Assembly: GCA_023228145.1 (NCBI GenBank)
Contig: JALOBU010000006.1
Coordinates: 62,001-126,000 of the forward strand
Direction of reading: 5' to 3'
Length of the DNA stretch: 64,000 nucleotides
DNA from: Bacteroidales bacterium
Lineage (GTDB): Bacteria > Bacteroidota > Bacteroidia > Bacteroidales > CAIWKO01
The notes under the pieces: generated by a model
Seen by the model: the letters and a program-made list of their open reading frames with translations, nothing else
What the model was told of the DNA's origin: nothing
Databases searched by the model: none
Made by a program: the position numbers and the translations under genes
Shown here: piece by piece, positions 46,467 to 55,029 of the stretch
How positions within the stretch are numbered: position 1 is the first letter of the stretch
How the letters are laid out: every line of letters begins with the position of its first letter

Positions 46467-48611
46467 CTATTTTCTGGCTTCAATCAATATTTCCAGCATC
46501 CTGATCGCTGCTTCCGGAATTTTTGTTCCCGGACCAAATATGGCGATAGCGCCGGCTTTATAAAGATAATCATAATCCTGAGGAGGAATAACCCCGCCCA
46601 CAATAACCATGATGTCTTCACGCCCAAGTTTTTTCAGTTCTTCAATAACTTGTGGCACTAGAGTTTTGTGGCCTGCTGCCAGGCTGGAAACTCCCAAAAT
46701 ATGCACATCATTTTCCACGGCTTGTTTGGCGGCTTCTGCAGGAGTCTGAAATAATGGCCCGATGTCAACATCAAAGCCGATATCAGCATAACCTGTGGCT
46801 ACAACTTTTGCACCCCGGTCGTGGCCGTCCTGTCCCATTTTGGCAATCATGATTCTCGGCCTGCGGCCTTCCAGAGCTGCAAACTGCTCGGCCAGTTCAC
46901 AGGCTTTTTTATAACTATTATCATCCCTCGATTCGGATGAATAAACTCCTGAAATTGAACGTATCACGGCTTTGTACCTCCCGAATATTTTTTCGCATGC
47001 AAAAGATATCTCGCCTAAAGATGCACGTTTCCGTGCTGCATCTACGGCAAGTTCCAGAAGGTTTCCGCTTCCGGTTTCGCATGCTTTTGTTATTTTTTCT
47101 AATGCTTGCAATACTTCTTCATTATTTCTTTCAGCCTTGAGTTGTGCCAGCCTTTTGAGCTGCGATTCACGAACAGCCGTGTTGTCAACTTCCAGCGTTT
47201 CTATCGGCGCTTCTTTTTCAAGACGGTATTTATTTATACCAACAATCGTGTCTTTTCCAGAATCGATACGTGCCTGCTTGCGCGCAGCTGCTTCTTCAAT
47301 ACGCATTTTGGGCAGCCCTGTTTCAATAGCTTTTGCCATTCCGCCCAGTTCTTCCACTTCCTGAATATGAGCCCATGCCTTATGTGCCAGCTCGTGGGTC
47401 AGATATTCCACATAATACGAACCCGCCCAGGGGTCAACTACTTTGCAAATATTGGTTTCTTCCTGAAGGTAAATTTGTGTGTTACGGGCAATTCGAGCAG
47501 AAAAATCTGTTGGGAGCGCAATGGCTTCGTCAAGCGCGTTGGTGTGCAATGATTGGGTATGCCCGAGTGCTGCGGCTAAAGCTTCCACGCATGTACGGGC
47601 AACATTATTGAACGGATCCTGTTCGGTCAGACTCCAGCCCGATGTCTGGCTATGTGTGCGTAACGCCAGAGATTTCGGGTTTTTCGGGTCGAACGTCTTT
47701 ACCAGCTTAGCCCATAACATACGCGCAGCCCTTAATTTGGCAATTTCCATGAAATGATTCATGCCAATACCCCAGAAAAACGACAAACGAGGAGCAAAGG
47801 AATCGATATCCATTCCGGCATTGACCCCGGCTCTCAGATATTCAAGTCCGTCGGCAAGTGTGTATGCCAGCTCGATATCAGCGGTTGCCCCGGCTTCCTG
47901 CATATGGTAACCGCTGATGCTGATCGAGTTGAACTTCGGCATGTTCTTCGAGGTAAACTCAAAAATATCGGCGATGATCTTCATGGATGGAAGAGGAGGG
48001 TAGATGTATGTATTTCGAACCATGAACTCTTTCAGAATATCATTTTGTATAGTTCCGGTAAGTTTTTCCATCGTTACACCCTGTTCTTCGGCAGCAACTA
48101 TGTAAAATGCAAGTATCGGCAATACCGCTCCGTTCATGGTCATGGAAACAGACATTTTATCCAGGGGAATATTGTCGAACAGGATCTTCATGTCAAGTAT
48201 CGAATCTATTGCTACGCCTGCTTTCCCGACATCACCCACCACGCGATCATGATCGGAATCGTAACCACGGTGTGTAGCAAGGTCGAAAGCCACTGATAAC
48301 CCTTTTTGTCCGGCAGCCAGGTTACGGCGGTAAAATGCATTGGATTCTTCGGCTGTGGAAAAACCCGCATACTGACGGATAGTCCATGGCTGCATAACAA
48401 ACATCGTAGAATAAGGCCCCCTGAGAAAAGGAGGGAGGCCGGCAGCATAATTCAGGTGTTCCATTCCGCACTGATCATCGGCTGTATAAAAAGGTTTTAA
48501 TGGGATCAGTTCGGGGGTGAGCATATTCTCGATCGCTTGTACGGCAACTTCTCCTTCTGATGTGGCTTTGGGCTCCGGTTTGTAATCTATGTTCTTAAAG
48601 TCTGGTCTCAT
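46467..48611 (-). CDS. mutB: Methylmalonyl-CoA mutase, large (catalytic) subunit
   Basis: A 714-residue adenosylcobalamin enzyme that interconverts succinyl-CoA and methylmalonyl-CoA, used for propionate formation or use. The TIM-barrel part has PWTIRQYAGFSTAEESNAFY and RTHSQTSGWSL, and the C-terminal cobalamin domain has the DxHxxG ligand motif (GQDGHDRGAKVVATGYAD, about 590-607). It lies 107 bp after the small subunit on the same strand. No B12 riboswitch was recognised upstream of either gene. Confidence 0.95.
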   Translation of the reverse strand: MRPDFKNIDYKPEPKATSEGEVAVQAIENMLTPELIPLKPFYTADDQCGMEHLNYAAGLPPFLRGPYSTMFVMQPWTIRQYAGFSTAEESNAFYRRNLAAGQKGLSVAFDLATHRGYDSDHDRVVGDVGKAGVAIDSILDMKILFDNIPLDKMSVSMTMNGAVLPILAFYIVAAEEQGVTMEKLTGTIQNDILKEFMVRNTYIYPPLPSMKIIADIFEFTSKNMPKFNSISISGYHMQEAGATADIELAYTLADGLEYLRAGVNAGMDIDSFAPRLSFFWGIGMNHFMEIAKLRAARMLWAKLVKTFDPKNPKSLALRTHSQTSGWSLTEQDPFNNVARTCVEALAAALGHTQSLHTNALDEAIALPTDFSARIARNTQIYLQEETNICKVVDPWAGSYYVEYLTHELAHKAWAHIQEVEELGGMAKAIETGLPKMRIEEAAARKQARIDSGKDTIVGINKYRLEKEAPIETLEVDNTAVRESQLKRLAQLKAERNNEEVLQALEKITKACETGSGNLLELAVDAARKRASLGEISFACEKIFGRYKAVIRSISGVYSSESRDDNSYKKACELAEQFAALEGRRPRIMIAKMGQDGHDRGAKVVATGYADIGFDVDIGPLFQTPAEAAKQAVENDVHILGVSSLAAGHKTLVPQVIEELKKLGREDIMVIVGGVIPPQDYDYLYKAGAIAIFGPGTKIPEAAIRMLEILIEARK

Positions 48612-48718
48612 ACTATTGAGTTTTATTTAGTTCAGCTTTTTGAGTTTTTATTTTTTTAATCTTGACAAGTGGCAATTGGCTCTTGGCTCCTGACTAATCC
48701 CTATTGTCAATAAAAATT

Positions 48719-50590
48719 TCAATTTATACCAAGTAACTTATTGTATCTGGCAAGTGTTTCGACTGCGTTAACACGCATGTGAATAAAATCGTCAACACCG
48801 TCGTTTTTTAGTTGATCTACCAGTTCTTTCGGGAATCCGGCTACGATCACCGTTATCTTCGGGTCTTTTTCTTTTACAGCCTTTGCCAGTTCGCCTGCCT
48901 GTTGTGCATACTCTTCATCGGAGCTGCAAATAACCACCAAGTTAGCGCCAGATAATAGTATCTCATCCATGGTACTGCTGGTATCTTTCACCACAAATTC
49001 ATCGGTAATTTCATAACCCGAGCACCCGAAGAAATTAGTGGTAAACGTAGCCCTGGCTTTACGCATGGCAAGATTGCCGTAAGTTGCCAAAAATACTTTC
49101 GGGCGTGTGTTGCCGTTTTTTACAAACTTTTCGGTAGCGAACCGGAGTTCTTCAAAAAGTTCCGCGCCGCGGTACAACTTCAGATAGGCTTCGTCATTGC
49201 AGTTCTTCGGGCATTGGTATTCGTCCAGTATGGTTTCTTTGAGGTTGGGGAAAATATTGGTTCCAAGTATCGGGGTTTTACGCATGGCGATATCCATGTT
49301 ACGCTGGGCAGCAACCTTTTCTATATCTTTTTTAACACTGCCGTTTTCCATTACGGTAATCATTCCGCCGGATTCTTCTATTTCCCTGAATTTATTCCAT
49401 GAAATCTGCGCGATTTCATCTGTAAGCGATTCGATATAGTATGAACCGGCAGCCGGGTCGATAACTTTATCCAGATAGGCTTCTTCTTTTAATATAATCT
49501 GAATGTTGCGGGCGATACGGGCGCTGAATTCATCGGTTTCTTTGTATGTGTTGTTAAAAGGAAGTACGGTAATGGCATTGGCTCCGCCGATTGCGGCCGA
49601 CATGCATTCGGTGGTGAGGCGCAGCAGGTTCACATAAGGATCGTAAACCGATTTGTTCCATGTACCGGTGGTAGCGTGTATGGCTACTTTCAACGATTCG
49701 GGGTTATGCGGTTTGTATTGTTCGGCTATGCGTGTCCATAACATCCGTGCGGCGCGCAGTTTGGCGATTTCCATAAAATAGTTCGAGCCGATACCGAATG
49801 TAAGCTGAATATCTCCGCAAACGTCATCCATGTCCAGCCCGCGGTCCGACATCTGGGCCATATATTCGTTGGCAGAAGCCAGCACGTATGCCAGTTCCTG
49901 AACAGCGGTAGCGCCGGCATTAAAAAAATGGATGCCGTTTATATTTAAAACTTTGAATAGCGGAAGATGCGTTTTCATATACTTGATGAGTGCCGCGGCT
50001 TCGTTGAAATTATCTTCCCTGCTGTTGTAATATTCGCCGTGCAGCAAATAATATGAAACAGAATCAAAGTTAAACGACCCTCTTAATTTATGGGCATCGA
50101 AACCTGATTTTTTTACATGTTCGATAAGCAGATCGGCTAAAATGGAATACGAATGCGAAGAAAAGAAATGAACCGCTATTTCTTCCATATTAATTCCTTT
50201 TAACAACTGTGCCATTTCTTCTTCAAAGGCGAGTTCTTTTACCTTGAAACTCACGGCCGTAGCGCCTTTTGCAATTGCATTCAACGCTTCCGCATTTGCT
50301 TTGGCGACATCATTCACGATGATTTCTTCGCGGATACGCCATGTGTTTGTGGTGCCTTTATATCCGCGTATAAAAGGATAGGTCCCGGGCAGCGCGTTTT
50401 GATAATCAAACTGCCGTATGTTTTCGGCACGATAATACGGTTTTATTTTTATTCCTTCGTAAGTATTCCAGATGAGTTTTTTTTCGTAATCGGCGCCTTT
50501 CAGGTCTTGTTTTATTTTCTCCTCCCACATTTCGGTGCTGATCGGTGGAAACTCTTCAAAGAGCCTTTCATTGCGTTTATCATTATTCAT
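48719..50590 (-). CDS. mutA: Methylmalonyl-CoA mutase, small subunit
   Basis: A 623-residue non-catalytic partner of the mutase. It keeps the barrel fold (FGIGSNYFMEIAKLRAARML, shared with the large subunit) but its C-terminal cobalamin-like domain lacks the DxHxxG motif, as expected (TYGNLAMRKARATF in its place). The intergenic stretch to the large subunit holds no terminator. The DNA of both mutase genes looks richer in G+C than the flanks by eye, which could reflect strong expression or separate ancestry. Confidence 0.93.
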   Translation of the reverse strand: MNNDKRNERLFEEFPPISTEMWEEKIKQDLKGADYEKKLIWNTYEGIKIKPYYRAENIRQFDYQNALPGTYPFIRGYKGTTNTWRIREEIIVNDVAKANAEALNAIAKGATAVSFKVKELAFEEEMAQLLKGINMEEIAVHFFSSHSYSILADLLIEHVKKSGFDAHKLRGSFNFDSVSYYLLHGEYYNSREDNFNEAAALIKYMKTHLPLFKVLNINGIHFFNAGATAVQELAYVLASANEYMAQMSDRGLDMDDVCGDIQLTFGIGSNYFMEIAKLRAARMLWTRIAEQYKPHNPESLKVAIHATTGTWNKSVYDPYVNLLRLTTECMSAAIGGANAITVLPFNNTYKETDEFSARIARNIQIILKEEAYLDKVIDPAAGSYYIESLTDEIAQISWNKFREIEESGGMITVMENGSVKKDIEKVAAQRNMDIAMRKTPILGTNIFPNLKETILDEYQCPKNCNDEAYLKLYRGAELFEELRFATEKFVKNGNTRPKVFLATYGNLAMRKARATFTTNFFGCSGYEITDEFVVKDTSSTMDEILLSGANLVVICSSDEEYAQQAGELAKAVKEKDPKITVIVAGFPKELVDQLKNDGVDDFIHMRVNAVETLARYNKLLGIN

Positions 50591-50625
50591 ACCTTGTACA
50601 TTTAACTAATTTTTAATTTTGAATA

Positions 50626-50633
50626 CAAAATTA
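50626..50633 (-). promoter_or_regulatory. -7 box (TAATTTTG) for the mutase operon
   Basis: A perfect minus-strand TAnnTTTG 35 nt before the mutA ATG. It is back-to-back with the kelch-gene promoter in a 138-bp divergent gap. Confidence 0.4.
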
Positions 50634-50684
50634 GTAATTATTAATTGCAGGAGGAGTAATAGTTTAATTTTTTATTATACAAAA

Positions 50685-50712
50685 TTTGAAAAAGATATTT
50701 TATGTAAATTTG
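50685..50712 (+). promoter_or_regulatory. Bacteroidota promoter for the kelch protein gene
   Basis: TTTG at 50685-50688 and TAAATTTG at 50705-50712, separated by 16 nt, 16 nt before the ATG at 50729. Confidence 0.6.
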
Positions 50713-50728
50713 TTTAAAACAATTAACA

Positions 50729-51970
50729 ATGGAAATAAAATCAATTTTTATATCATTATTTTTGAATTTATTATGCCTTGCGGTTTTTGCTCAGGGCAGT
50801 TGGACTCAGAAAGCAGATTATCCTTTGTTTGCGCGTTACCATTCTTCAGGATTTGCAATTGGAGATAAAGGATATTACGTATTTGGGGGCTCTTACATTA
50901 TTGATAATAATACCGCCGACCTTGTTGAGTACTACCCTGCTTCAAATACCTGGACTGTAAAGTCAACATTTCCCGGTGGTGAACGCATTTACGCTCATGT
51001 TTTTGTAATTAATGATATTGCTTTTATCGTAAGCGGTGCCTATTATACTCCAGGGGTTGGATATGCATGTTATCAGGATGTCTGGAAATATACTCCTACA
51101 AACAATTCCTGGTCTCAACTCAATAATTTCCCCGGGACTCCTCGACATGGCGGTTTTGCATTTGCACACAATGGTAAAGGCTATTTAGGGCTAGGTTATG
51201 GTAATTTGGACGATCCTTTTATCGATGTATGGGAATATAATCCGGCTACTGATTCGTGGACACAGAAATCGAATTTTCCGGGTACTCCTTTTAAAAGTGG
51301 TTTTCAGTTCAGCATTGATAAATGTGCATTTATTGGCATGGGATATTCCACGGGTTTAACCCAACTCGATGATGTTTGGCAATATGACGCAGATCAGGAT
51401 ATTTGGACTCAGAAAAATGATTTTACTTCTTATGCCATGAGTTGGGTTAGTAACTTTACGATGAACGGAAAAGGATATGTGGTTTGTGGAAAAAAGCTAG
51501 ACCTTGGTTTAGAAACAAATGAATTTTGGGAATATAATCCACAAACTGATTCCTGGATAGGTATGCCTGCTTTTTCAGGTGCAGCAAGGCTGGCTGCATC
51601 CGGCTTTGCAATCAATGGGAAAGGATATACTGGTCTTGGGGCTTATGGTTCCTCAACATACATGGCAGATTTTTGGGAATTCACACCAAGTGGTTATGGT
51701 GTTGACCAAACGAACGTAAAGCAGAAAGCCGAAGTCAATATCTACCCCAACCCTTCAAATGCAGAAGTGAATGTTGAGATTAATAACCCTGAACATAAAG
51801 ACCTGACATTGAGTGTTTTCGATGCGGATGGAAAATGTGTAAAACAGTTCAAGGCAGGCAATAATTCTCAGCTAATTACAGCCGAGCATTCAGTTTTTTC
51901 TGCAGGAACTTATTTTATAGCTGTTAGTTTTGGCGAAAACACAATAGTGAAAAAACTGGTTATCGAATAA
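50729..51970 (+). CDS. Secreted kelch-repeat protein with T9SS type A sorting domain
   Basis: A 413-residue exported protein. Signal peptide residues 1-22 (ending AVFAQ). Six to seven kelch blades of about 48 residues follow, seen from repeated DxWEYNPATDSWTQKSNFPG-type units and GKGY(L/V/T)G motifs, giving a beta-propeller. The last 80 residues are a type A T9SS domain beginning at VNIYPNPSNAEVNVEI and ending KKLVIE. Surface or extracellular binding protein; ligand unknown. Confidence 0.88.
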   Translation: MEIKSIFISLFLNLLCLAVFAQGSWTQKADYPLFARYHSSGFAIGDKGYYVFGGSYIIDNNTADLVEYYPASNTWTVKSTFPGGERIYAHVFVINDIAFIVSGAYYTPGVGYACYQDVWKYTPTNNSWSQLNNFPGTPRHGGFAFAHNGKGYLGLGYGNLDDPFIDVWEYNPATDSWTQKSNFPGTPFKSGFQFSIDKCAFIGMGYSTGLTQLDDVWQYDADQDIWTQKNDFTSYAMSWVSNFTMNGKGYVVCGKKLDLGLETNEFWEYNPQTDSWIGMPAFSGAARLAASGFAINGKGYTGLGAYGSSTYMADFWEFTPSGYGVDQTNVKQKAEVNIYPNPSNAEVNVEINNPEHKDLTLSVFDADGKCVKQFKAGNNSQLITAEHSVFSAGTYFIAVSFGENTIVKKLVIE

Positions 51971-52010
51971 TTTCAATAGTTCAATTTATCAGCAGCATTT
52001 TATTTTCACG

Positions 52011-52018
52011 TATATTTG
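52011..52018 (+). promoter_or_regulatory. -7 box (TATATTTG) for manA
   Basis: A perfect TAnnTTTG 17 nt before the ATG at 52036. Confidence 0.5.
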
Positions 52019-52035
52019 TTCTCTAAAGCATATCA

Positions 52036-53016
52036 ATGAGAACGCTTTATCCATTAAAATTCAAGCCGATTTTTAAAGAAAAGATCTGGGGCGGAAAAAA
52101 GATTGCAACAGTTTTAAACCAGGATTTTGCTACGCTCACGAATTGCGGTGAACTATGGGCAATTTCGGGTGTTGAAGGTTCTGAAAGCATTGTTGCAAAT
52201 GGTTTTTTGAAAGGGAATACTTTGCCCGAGTTGCTGGAAGTATATATGGGCGATTTAGTAGGGGAAAGGGTTTACGAAAAATTCGGGAATGAATTTCCAC
52301 TGTTGTTTAAATTTATTAATTCAGAAGATTTTCTTTCTGTTCAGGTGCACCCCAATGATGAACTGGCACTGAGCAGGCATCAGTCTTTAGGCAAAACCGA
52401 AATGTGGTACATTATTGATGCCGATGATGAGGCCTCATTGATTTGCGGTTTTAAAAATACCATTGATAAGAATAAGTTTCTCAAAAATCTTTCCGAAAAT
52501 AAGTTGAAAGATATTTTAAATTTTGAACCGGTTGTAAAAGGTGATGTTTTCTATATGCCATCAGGAATGGTGCATGCCATAGGGCCGGGTATTCTACTGG
52601 CAGAAATACAGCAGTCGTCGGATATTACTTATAGAATTTACGACTGGGACCGCTTCGACCATGCCGGATTAAAACGTGAACTTCATACGGAACTGGCGCT
52701 GGATGCTATAGATTTTAAATCGGATAAGCAATGCAAAACTCATCCGGTGATTGCAAAAAACAGGCCTGTGCTGTTGCAACAATCAGAATATTTTACTGTC
52801 AATTTGATAGACACCGATAAGCAGCTTATATTAAACTATTCTGACAAAGATACTTTAGTAGTTTTGATGTGCATAGGTGGCTCATGTAAAATACAATATA
52901 ATGAGGGCCAGGAAAAATTAAACCCTGGAGAAACACTACTAATTCCTGCGGAGATGATTGAAATAGAACTAAATCCTGATAAGTTTTGTAAAATTCTGGA
53001 AACTTATATTGAATAG
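52036..53016 (+). CDS. manA: Mannose-6-phosphate isomerase, type I
   Basis: A 326-residue zinc enzyme of the cupin fold interconverting mannose-6-P and fructose-6-P, feeding GDP-mannose synthesis. Motifs are IWGGKKIA near residue 16, LSVQVHPND (zinc ligands, about 96-104), KTEMWYII (Glu ligand), and SGMVHAIGPGILLAEIQQSS (about 176-195). Length fits the short bacterial type I group. The pirin gene starts 8 bp after its stop. Confidence 0.92.
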   Translation: MRTLYPLKFKPIFKEKIWGGKKIATVLNQDFATLTNCGELWAISGVEGSESIVANGFLKGNTLPELLEVYMGDLVGERVYEKFGNEFPLLFKFINSEDFLSVQVHPNDELALSRHQSLGKTEMWYIIDADDEASLICGFKNTIDKNKFLKNLSENKLKDILNFEPVVKGDVFYMPSGMVHAIGPGILLAEIQQSSDITYRIYDWDRFDHAGLKRELHTELALDAIDFKSDKQCKTHPVIAKNRPVLLQQSEYFTVNLIDTDKQLILNYSDKDTLVVLMCIGGSCKIQYNEGQEKLNPGETLLIPAEMIEIELNPDKFCKILETYIE

Positions 53017-53024
53017 TTTTTATT

Positions 53025-53891
53025 ATGATAAGAAAAATCAAGTTTATTAAAAAGAGCATGCCGGTAATGGAAGGTGCAGGAGTGAGGCTGAACAGGGTTT
53101 TTGGGCACAATGATATTCCCGATTTTGACCCTTTTCTCTTACTGGATGATTTTCGCTCGGATAATCCGGAAGATTATCGTAGAGGCTTTCCTTGGCATCC
53201 TCATCGTGGAATAGAAACCATTACTTATATTCTGAGGGGGAAAGTTGAGCATGGAGATAGCCTGGGAAACAAAGGAGTTATTGGTGATGGCGAAGTTCAG
53301 TGGATGACGGCCGGCAGCGGAATTATTCACCAGGAGATGCCACAAGTGCTGGAAGATGGCATTTTATATGGGTTTCAACTTTGGGCAAATCTTCCTGCTT
53401 CACATAAAATGATGCCACCAAGATATCGTGAGATCAATAGTGCTGAGATTCCGGAAATAAAAAATGAGAACGGAGTTAAGATAAAAATTATTGGAGGCGA
53501 ATATCAGGGAATAAAAGGTGCTGTTACAGACATTATTACCGAGCCGGTATTTCTTGACATCTCAATACCTGAACACAAACAATACCTTGTTACCACAGAA
53601 AAAAATCACAATGTCTTCTGTTATGTGATTGATGGAGAAGGATATTTTTCTAATAATGGAAACGATGGGCAAGAAAACCAAAACTCATTAGCATCAAACA
53701 GAAACCTCGTATTATTTGAAGAAGGAGATACTGTTGAAATATTCACAAATAAATCAGCGTTAAGATTTTTGATGATTAGTGGAAACCCTATTAAAGAGCC
53801 CATTGCCTGGGGAGGCCCTATTGTTATGAATACTAAGGAAGAACTTAATTTAGCGTTTGATGAATTTGAAAAAGGAACTTTTATAAAGTAA
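53025..53891 (+). CDS. Pirin family protein
   Basis: A 288-residue bicupin of the pirin family. The N-terminal cupin keeps the metal ligands in PWHPHRGIETITYILRGKVE and GSGIIHQEMP; the pirin C-terminal domain includes IAWGGPIVMNTKEEL. Pirins act as metal-binding regulators or quercetin-dioxygenase-like enzymes. Cotranscribed with manA, 8 bp apart. The 3' end faces iorB with 8 bp between stops. Confidence 0.9.
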   Translation: MIRKIKFIKKSMPVMEGAGVRLNRVFGHNDIPDFDPFLLLDDFRSDNPEDYRRGFPWHPHRGIETITYILRGKVEHGDSLGNKGVIGDGEVQWMTAGSGIIHQEMPQVLEDGILYGFQLWANLPASHKMMPPRYREINSAEIPEIKNENGVKIKIIGGEYQGIKGAVTDIITEPVFLDISIPEHKQYLVTTEKNHNVFCYVIDGEGYFSNNGNDGQENQNSLASNRNLVLFEEGDTVEIFTNKSALRFLMISGNPIKEPIAWGGPIVMNTKEELNLAFDEFEKGTFIK

Positions 53892-53899
53892 ATTAATAC

Positions 53900-54484
53900 T
53901 TACTGCATATTTGCCATAGCAAATTCTCTACCTATTTTTAATGCATTCAGGTTTGTCTGAATCACTTCATCGCCTTTTTTGCGGAAAATAGCAGCAACGG
54001 CTTTTTCAAACTTATCAAATTCAATACCCAGGAAGGGTGATGAAGCTCCAAGAATAATCATATTGGCTGATTTTGCCGCATTGATTTCTTTTGCCATTTT
54101 ATCGGCTTCAATTAAAATATGGCGGGGGAATGCGATGATTTCATCGTGAATTTTCTGTAATTCAGGATAATTGGGAATATTGATGAAGGGTTCGCTGTTG
54201 GTGATAAGCCATCCATCGGGTGAAAGCATGGGTACATAGCGAAGCGACTCCATGGGCTCCACAGAAATAATAAGGTCTGCTTTACCTCCGGGTATCAGGT
54301 CTGAGTATATTTCCCTGTCGGAAATACGTAAATTTGATGATACGTCACCGCCACGCTGACTCATGCCGTGCACTTCGGCCTGCTTGATGAATAATCCCAT
54401 ATCAATGGCTGCATATCCGATAACGGCAGCAATGGATAATATTCCCTGCCCGCCGACTCCTGCTAAAATAATATCTTTCTTCAT
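53900..54484 (-). CDS. iorB: Indolepyruvate ferredoxin oxidoreductase, beta subunit
   Basis: A 194-residue gamma-type 2-oxoacid:ferredoxin oxidoreductase subunit. The AGVGGQGILSIAAVIGYAA start and the KQAEVHGMSQRGGDVSSNLR motif (about 35-54) are characteristic. With IorA it oxidises aryl pyruvates to aryl-acetyl-CoA with ferredoxin reduction. Normally adjacent to iorA; here 545 bp carrying a GxxExxY gene and inverted repeats separate them. Confidence 0.92.
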   Translation of the reverse strand: MKKDIILAGVGGQGILSIAAVIGYAAIDMGLFIKQAEVHGMSQRGGDVSSNLRISDREIYSDLIPGGKADLIISVEPMESLRYVPMLSPDGWLITNSEPFINIPNYPELQKIHDEIIAFPRHILIEADKMAKEINAAKSANMIILGASSPFLGIEFDKFEKAVAAIFRKKGDEVIQTNLNALKIGREFAMANMQ

Positions 54485-54508
54485 TTGTATGTTTGTTTTT
54501 ATTTATTT

Positions 54509-54544
54509 ACCACTGAGGCACTTAGTGCACTAAGTTACACTAAG
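54509..54544 (+). repeat. Outer inverted repeat of the GxxExxY cassette (iorB side)
   Basis: 36 bp beginning ACCAC and ending CACTAAG; pairs with 54980-55015 in inverted orientation at 28/36 positions. It contains an internal CACTTAGTG/CACTAAG palindromic texture. Confidence 0.7.
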
Positions 54545-54560
54545 CGTTTATTAATTTATT

Positions 54561-54974
54561 TCAATTTAATTCAAGTTTTGCAAATTCATCTGTAACTAAT
54601 GGAACGAGTTGATTCGAAATGTTTTCACAATTAAAATTGATTAATAAACCTTTCGGTTTTCCCGTTAACTTTAAATAAGACAGTAACTGAGCTTTATATA
54701 AAGGTATCATAACTTCAACGGCTTTTAACTCTACTATCACCAGGTCATTTACCAGCAAATCAAGTTTAAGAATACCGCCAAGGTTCTTTTCTTTATATAA
54801 GACCGGGGCCCAAATCTGGGATTGTACATCTAATCCGGCACTTTCCAATTCATCTATCATGCATTTCTGATATACTGATTCAAGTAATCCCGGACCAATA
54901 AATTTATGCACTTCGATAGCACAACCAACTATTTTATATGCCAGATCGTTTATATATTTTTGAGTAATCATCAT
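54561..54974 (-). CDS. GxxExxY protein (PD-(D/E)XK-like family)
   Basis: A 137-residue cytoplasmic protein of the GxxExxY family (PDDEXK_3). The naming motif lies in GPGLLESVYQKCMIDELE (about 28-45); upstream is IVGCAIEVHKFIG; the likely nuclease-like core is LKLDLLVNDLVIVELKAVE (D, then E-x-K, about 68-86); the end is GLLINFNCENISNQLVP. Function in cells is not established. It lies between iorA and iorB with inverted repeats on both sides, on the same strand as both. Confidence 0.88.
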   Translation of the reverse strand: MMITQKYINDLAYKIVGCAIEVHKFIGPGLLESVYQKCMIDELESAGLDVQSQIWAPVLYKEKNLGGILKLDLLVNDLVIVELKAVEVMIPLYKAQLLSYLKLTGKPKGLLINFNCENISNQLVPLVTDEFAKLELN

Positions 54975-54979
54975 CTTTT

Positions 54980-55015
54980 CTTAGTGCTTCTGAGTGCACT
55001 TAGTGTCTATGTGGT
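54980..55015 (-). repeat. Outer inverted repeat of the GxxExxY cassette (iorA side)
   Basis: 36-bp partner of 54509-54544; it ends 14 bp before the iorA stop codon region and starts 5 bp upstream of the GxxExxY start codon. Confidence 0.7.
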
Positions 55016-55029
55016 TATCTTCAAATTCA

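Larger units (their letters stand above)
54509..55015. mobile_element. Putative GxxExxY cassette with 36-bp inverted repeats
   Basis: A 507-bp block between iorA and iorB whose ends (54509-54544 and 54980-55015) are imperfect inverted repeats: 28 of 36 positions match by hand alignment. Both ends carry ACCAC at the outer edge and CACTAAG at the inner edge. The single gene inside is the GxxExxY ORF. The iorAB operon would be contiguous without it. Mobility is inference; no transposase is present. Confidence 0.6.

Noticed and set aside
46652..47757. Several plus-strand open frames opposite methylmalonyl-CoA mutase
   Set aside because: They are overlapping antisense shadows with no domain content; the minus-strand gene is unambiguous.
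48612..48718. Cobalamin riboswitch or terminator between the mutase subunit genes
   Set aside because: Only 107 bp, no B12-box-like sequence or strong hairpin; just a weak TTGACA/TGTCAA inverted pair.
52036..53891. manA and pirin as an unusual pair
   Set aside because: Both are ordinary cupin proteins; adjacency alone gives no evidence of a joint pathway.
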